From positions 124,001 through 188,000 of the forward strand of contig JAIXQR010000003.1 of assembly GCA_027485645.1 (NCBI GenBank): a stretch of DNA of 64,000 bases, read 5' to 3'. The stretch's first letter is position 1. Each line of letters starts with the position of its first letter. Source of the stretch: a bacterium. GTDB lineage: Bacteria; Armatimonadota; Fimbriimonadia; Fimbriimonadales; Fimbriimonadaceae. The notes under the pieces are model-generated. The model worked only from the letters and a program-made list of their open reading frames with translations. It had not been told where the DNA came from and ran no database searches. The position numbers and the translations under genes were made by a program. This document shows, piece after piece, positions 61,044 through 64,000 of this stretch.

Positions 61044-61721
61044 CTAATCTGAGGCGAAGACTTTCTCAAGTTCCGCGGCGACAATAAGGTGGCCGGCGCG
61101 GTTCGGGTGATTGTTTTGCGACATGTAAGGCTGCAGATCCGTGCCTTTCGATTTCAGATCCAAGAACTTTTGGTATGAATCGACGAGCCTTACGTCGAGC
61201 TCTTTGGCGAGTTCGCGAACCTGGGTTGCGTGGCTTGCGAGCGGGGCGTTTCGATCGAGTATGTCTTCGTTAAGATCCGGTGTCGGAGTGAGAAGAACGA
61301 CGAGGATTCCGGCCTCTTTTGCCGAAACAATCATGGACTTCCATGCGGCCCGAACGGCCGCGGCTCCTAGGGAGCGATCATTGAGCGAGTAGTCGATCGT
61401 GACAACGTCTGGCTTCAGGGCGAGAACGTCTCGCTTGAAGCGCTTTTCGCCTTGCACCGCGTTTTCTCCACCGATTGCCGTGGTGATCACGTTGATGACG
61501 GCGTTCGGATACGTTCGGTTCAGGGCGACATGCAGTAGGTGTGGGTACGAATTGAACGTCTCAACCTTCCCGTTGAAGAAGTAGCCAGCGGGGACGCTGT
61601 GCCCGTGGCAAACTATCCTCACTTCTTGGTTGTTGGGCCACTTCTTTTCGAGTTTGCCTCTAAAGTCTGCCCAAGTTGAAACGCCCATGACACCTGCCGC
61701 CAGAATCGCGGTTGCGATCAT
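61044..61721 (-). CDS. Exported SGNH-type hydrolase (GHS variant)
   Basis: 225 residues with a short signal-like leader (MIATAILAAGVMGVSTWA). The SGNH blocks are visible: block I RIVCHGHSVPAGYF (Gly-His-Ser instead of Gly-Asp-Ser), block II IGGENAVQGEKRF (Gly), block III VTIDYSLNDRSLG (Asn) and block V MSQNNHPNRAGH (the catalytic His, with Asn instead of the usual Asp). The Ser-Asn-His elements are therefore intact. The family removes acetyl or other acyl groups from sugars; the GHS variant is a known subfamily. The gene ends 328 bases before the GH116 start and starts 67 bases after the next gene's stop. Confidence 0.88.
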   Translation of the reverse strand: MIATAILAAGVMGVSTWADFRGKLEKKWPNNQEVRIVCHGHSVPAGYFFNGKVETFNSYPHLLHVALNRTYPNAVINVITTAIGGENAVQGEKRFKRDVLALKPDVVTIDYSLNDRSLGAAAVRAAWKSMIVSAKEAGILVVLLTPTPDLNEDILDRNAPLASHATQVRELAKELDVRLVDSYQKFLDLKSKGTDLQPYMSQNNHPNRAGHLIVAAELEKVFASD

Positions 61722-61788
61722 GGAGCCATCCTACCCAGCGCGGGCCCGCCAGAAACGCCTTATCTCCAGCGCGAGCAACGCACGGCGC

Positions 61789-63225
61789 TTACTTCAAGAT
61801 TTCTGACAGCCGTTGTCCCCAGATGTCGTAGCCACCTTGGGCGAGGTGAAGGGCGTCGGGGGCCATTTTAGCGGGATTGACGCTTCCATCGGTTTGCGTG
61901 AAGTCGGAGGTTAGGTCTAGCCACTGGTAACGGTGCTTTTTGGCAAGGGTGGCTAAGCCAGTATTTACTTCCTGCACCAGCGCACGGCGCGGATCGGCGG
62001 ATGTTTGACCGACCGGGAATAGGGCGTGAAGGATCACCTTTGCTTTCGGTTGCTTTCTGCGGACCTTTTGGGCGATGGCTTCGACGCCGCGCACGATGGC
62101 GGCGGGGGTGTCGGAATTAAGGTTATTGACTCCAATTAAGATTGCGACGGCTTCGGGCTGGCAATGGTCAAGCGCGCCGTGATCAATCCGCCAGAGCAGG
62201 TGCTGGGTTCGATCGCCGCTCATGCCCATATTCACGGCACCGAAAGGTGCAAGGTGCTTTGCATAGGCATCTCCTGCGACGGCGCCTACGTTCCTTCCCG
62301 GTCCGCCCCAGCCTTGGGTGATGGAGTCGCCGATGAGAACCAACCGCGGATTTGCGCGAGAGGCTTGGATGGAATCGGAGTGCTGCTGCAGCCAGCTTGC
62401 GCGCCAGCCGGCGCTGAGGTAGCGGGACTCTGGGTTCGGCGCGGGAATGATGGTTGCTGGTGGAGCGTTGCGCGAGTTGCCCTGGTTCTGGAGGATGAAC
62501 TCGACAATCGGGCGGGGATTGTCGAGGCTATGCGGGTGATGCCCGACGCCGGGTTTCCTGATGACCTTTATGTTTCCTCCGAGGCGGCGATACTCCTGCT
62601 CCAGGAGGTCCGTGTTCTCCGAAACTGGAACGACCTCATCGGCCGAGCCAACAACATGGATGAGGGGAACGCGCGCTTTGGCGAGCACTTCTAGCTTGCC
62701 GAGTGGGCCGAAGGGGTAGTCCAGCGCGCCTTGTTCGGTTGGGAATCCATAGGCCTTCATCAGCTGGGTCCAGTCTTGGGCGGAGTGTTTTCGGGGCCAG
62801 GAGCGAAAGTCGCAGACCGGGGCGTCGGCGTAGATGGCCATCACTTTGTCTGGATTGGCGGCGGCCCAGTTGTAGGCGCTTAGGCCGCCTCGGCTGAACC
62901 CTTCTAGTACGACTTTTGGAGAAAGCTTTTGATCGGTTATGAGTTGTCGATAGAACCGGTCGTACTGATAGATTGCTCCGGGCGATCCGTATTCGTTCTG
63001 AACATCGAGATAGGCCAGGTGAAAGCCTTTTTCTAGAAGGGCGAGATCAAGTTCTGGACGGTGGTCGAAGAACTCGGTACGCCAGATCCAGGGTCGGCCT
63101 TTGGCGGGGGTCTTTGGCGCTACGAGAACGGCGTTGTACCGGTCGAGTTTGAAGTCGGTGCGCTGGTAGCCGTGATAGTCGCCGACGAGCGAGATTGCGG
63201 CAAGCAACGAGCACACGGTTAGCAC
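61789..63225 (-). CDS. Fusion of alpha/beta hydrolase and SGNH esterase, exported
   Basis: 478 residues from GTG 63225, the start that gives a signal peptide (LTVCSLLAAISLVG); the longer frame to 63360 would run through the start of the divergent gene. The N-terminal alpha/beta hydrolase (about 20-255) has the nucleophile elbow LEGFSRGGLSAY, Asp in GSADEVVPV and His in GVGHHPHS. The C-terminal SGNH domain (about 280-478) has LIGDSITQGWGG, NMGMSGDRTQHLLWR, IGVNNLNSD and DALHLAQGG, i.e. all four blocks. Two esterase-type domains on one chain suggest removal of two acyl decorations from a polysaccharide. The neighbours are an SGNH hydrolase and a PQQ dehydrogenase. Confidence 0.88.
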   Translation of the reverse strand: MLTVCSLLAAISLVGDYHGYQRTDFKLDRYNAVLVAPKTPAKGRPWIWRTEFFDHRPELDLALLEKGFHLAYLDVQNEYGSPGAIYQYDRFYRQLITDQKLSPKVVLEGFSRGGLSAYNWAAANPDKVMAIYADAPVCDFRSWPRKHSAQDWTQLMKAYGFPTEQGALDYPFGPLGKLEVLAKARVPLIHVVGSADEVVPVSENTDLLEQEYRRLGGNIKVIRKPGVGHHPHSLDNPRPIVEFILQNQGNSRNAPPATIIPAPNPESRYLSAGWRASWLQQHSDSIQASRANPRLVLIGDSITQGWGGPGRNVGAVAGDAYAKHLAPFGAVNMGMSGDRTQHLLWRIDHGALDHCQPEAVAILIGVNNLNSDTPAAIVRGVEAIAQKVRRKQPKAKVILHALFPVGQTSADPRRALVQEVNTGLATLAKKHRYQWLDLTSDFTQTDGSVNPAKMAPDALHLAQGGYDIWGQRLSEILK

Positions 63226-63305
63226 AAGGCGAACGTTACCTAGGCGAGGTCGGGTTTGGATTTGACGCGCTCGGTCGGCGCTAGTATTCTGGCTCTGGAC
63301 TTCTG

Positions 63306-64000
63306 ATGACAAGCGTCGTTCTAATTGCTGCCCTTGCCACTTCTGTCGGGACGATGCCATTGTCGGCTGATTCGGAGTGGGCGTACGTTGGGGGCGATTC
63401 TGGGGGGAGTCGGTATTCGAGCCTTAACCAGATTGATGTTACGAACGTTTCGAAGTTGAAGCCAGCTTGGGTGTTTCACACCGGGGATGCGAAGGGGGAT
63501 ACGCCGATCCAATGCACGCCGATTGTGGTGGAGGGGACGATGTATCTGGTCACTTCTGGGCATCGGGTAGTGGCTTTGAACCCGGCGACGGGTGAGCGGA
63601 AGTGGACGTTTGACTCTAGGAATAACGATGCCCGGAGTGGGCATGCGCGCTCTAGCCGAGGGGTGGCGTATTGGAGCGACGGGAAGCGCGGCGGCGAGCG
63701 GCGGATTCTTTACGGAACGCCCGATGGGCGGATTTTGTCCTTGGATGCGAAGACGGGGCTAGCGGATCCGGCCTTTGCCACGGTGGATATTCGGTCTGAG
63801 CTTGGGTCGAAATGGAAGGACGCTTACGTCGGGATTTCGGCGGCGCCGACGGTGCATCGCGACGTGGTTGTGGTCGGGCTTGCGACGGGGGAAGATGCCG
63901 GGGCGGCTCCGGGGACGATCATGGCTTTTTCGGTTCGGACCGGAAAGCGGGTTTGGAGTTTTGACGTGCTTCCGGCTTCTCAGAATCCGCTGGCGAAGGG
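63306..64000 (+). CDS. PQQ-dependent dehydrogenase, 5' part (runs off the window)
   Basis: The frame is open from ATG 63306 to the window end (231 codons). A signal peptide is present (SVVLIAALATSVGTMPLSA). The mature start, WAYVGGDSGGSRYSSLNQIDVTNVSKLKPAWVFHTGD, and the blades TPIVVEGTMYLVTSGHRVVALNPATGERKWTFD, LYGTPDGRILSLDAKTG and ISAAPTVHRDVVVVG match the quinoprotein (PQQ-binding) glucose/alcohol dehydrogenase family, an eight-bladed propeller acting in the periplasm. The catalytic and Ca2+-binding residues are mostly further on. It is divergent from the hydrolase fusion, with an 80-base gap. Confidence 0.9.
   Translation, partial: MTSVVLIAALATSVGTMPLSADSEWAYVGGDSGGSRYSSLNQIDVTNVSKLKPAWVFHTGDAKGDTPIQCTPIVVEGTMYLVTSGHRVVALNPATGERKWTFDSRNNDARSGHARSSRGVAYWSDGKRGGERRILYGTPDGRILSLDAKTGLADPAFATVDIRSELGSKWKDAYVGISAAPTVHRDVVVVGLATGEDAGAAPGTIMAFSVRTGKRVWSFDVLPASQNPLAK

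Noticed and set aside
1-64000. CRISPR arrays, insertion sequences or integrases
   Set aside because: No regularly spaced direct repeats, transposase motifs or terminal inverted repeats were seen by eye; a computed repeat search would be needed to be certain.

Overview
The window looks like a chromosomal segment of a Gram-negative (diderm) environmental bacterium, most plausibly an Armatimonadota/Fimbriimonadia-type organism. The reasons are moderately high GC, densely overlapping housekeeping operons, an LPS-export-type (LptC/OstA) protein, lipoproteins and a Tat signal, a pseudopilin-like TDG-H protein, and many secreted glycan-active enzymes and Planctomycetes/Armatimonadetes-style multidomain proteins (ThuA, DUF1080, PA14). 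The placement is inferred from gene content only. No prophage, insertion sequence, integrase, CRISPR array or rRNA gene was seen.

Layout. 1-1680: end of argJ, a CBM9-like protein and an HxlR regulator whose 3' end overlaps mutS. 1607-6890 (minus): a tmk - LolA-like/thioredoxin-like - slipin - mutS operon. 6919-13970 (plus): csrA, a small membrane protein, ribF, an anchored NTF2-like protein, an M29 aminopeptidase, a holin_4-type membrane protein, yvcK, gmk, coaBC and a TfoX-N protein, most of them overlapping by a few bases. 13967-16770 (minus): an APC permease and fumC. 16891-24793: an unrecognised coiled-coil protein, a DUF4332 helix-hairpin-helix protein (minus), queE, a lipoprotein, an FAD oxidoreductase, a single-domain response regulator, DUF454, a PP2C phosphatase and queC. 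24790-32430 (minus): an overlapping trio (large secreted protein, Gly-rich lipoprotein, unusually long LptC/OstA protein) preceded by a hairpin/U-tract that abuts the first start codon, and then an S9 peptidase. 32471-36234 (minus): an apparently AT-richer accessory block with a 49-residue-period TPR protein, two unknowns and an intact HepT-MntA toxin-antitoxin pair. 36417-41703: an acyl-CoA synthetase, two small proteins, alaS and a small membrane protein.

41756-64000 is dominated by secreted and carbohydrate-active proteins: a TDG-H pseudopilin-like protein, a GH81 beta-1,3-glucanase with CBM6-like and beta-trefoil modules, an NTF2-like protein, aconitase, an STN-like unknown, a TolB-type propeller, a PA14-propeller-ThuA-DUF1080 fusion, tRNA-Arg(CCT), a DUF1579-like protein, an exported RbsD/FucU-like protein coupled to a Tat-exported GH116 beta-glycosidase, two SGNH hydrolases (one fused to an alpha/beta hydrolase) and the start of a PQQ-dependent dehydrogenase. 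Together they suggest outer-surface and periplasmic degradation and oxidation of beta-glucans and glycosides.

The most interesting points are these: the same accessory beta-sandwich domain inserted in both the GH81 and the GH116 enzyme; the exported mutarotase-like protein translationally overlapped with GH116; an orphan minus-strand intrinsic terminator that may end an unannotated small RNA near 22140-22250; the hairpin/U-tract fused to the start of the 27118-29817 gene; strong U-less hairpins at gene ends; and several sizeable proteins with no recognisable family.
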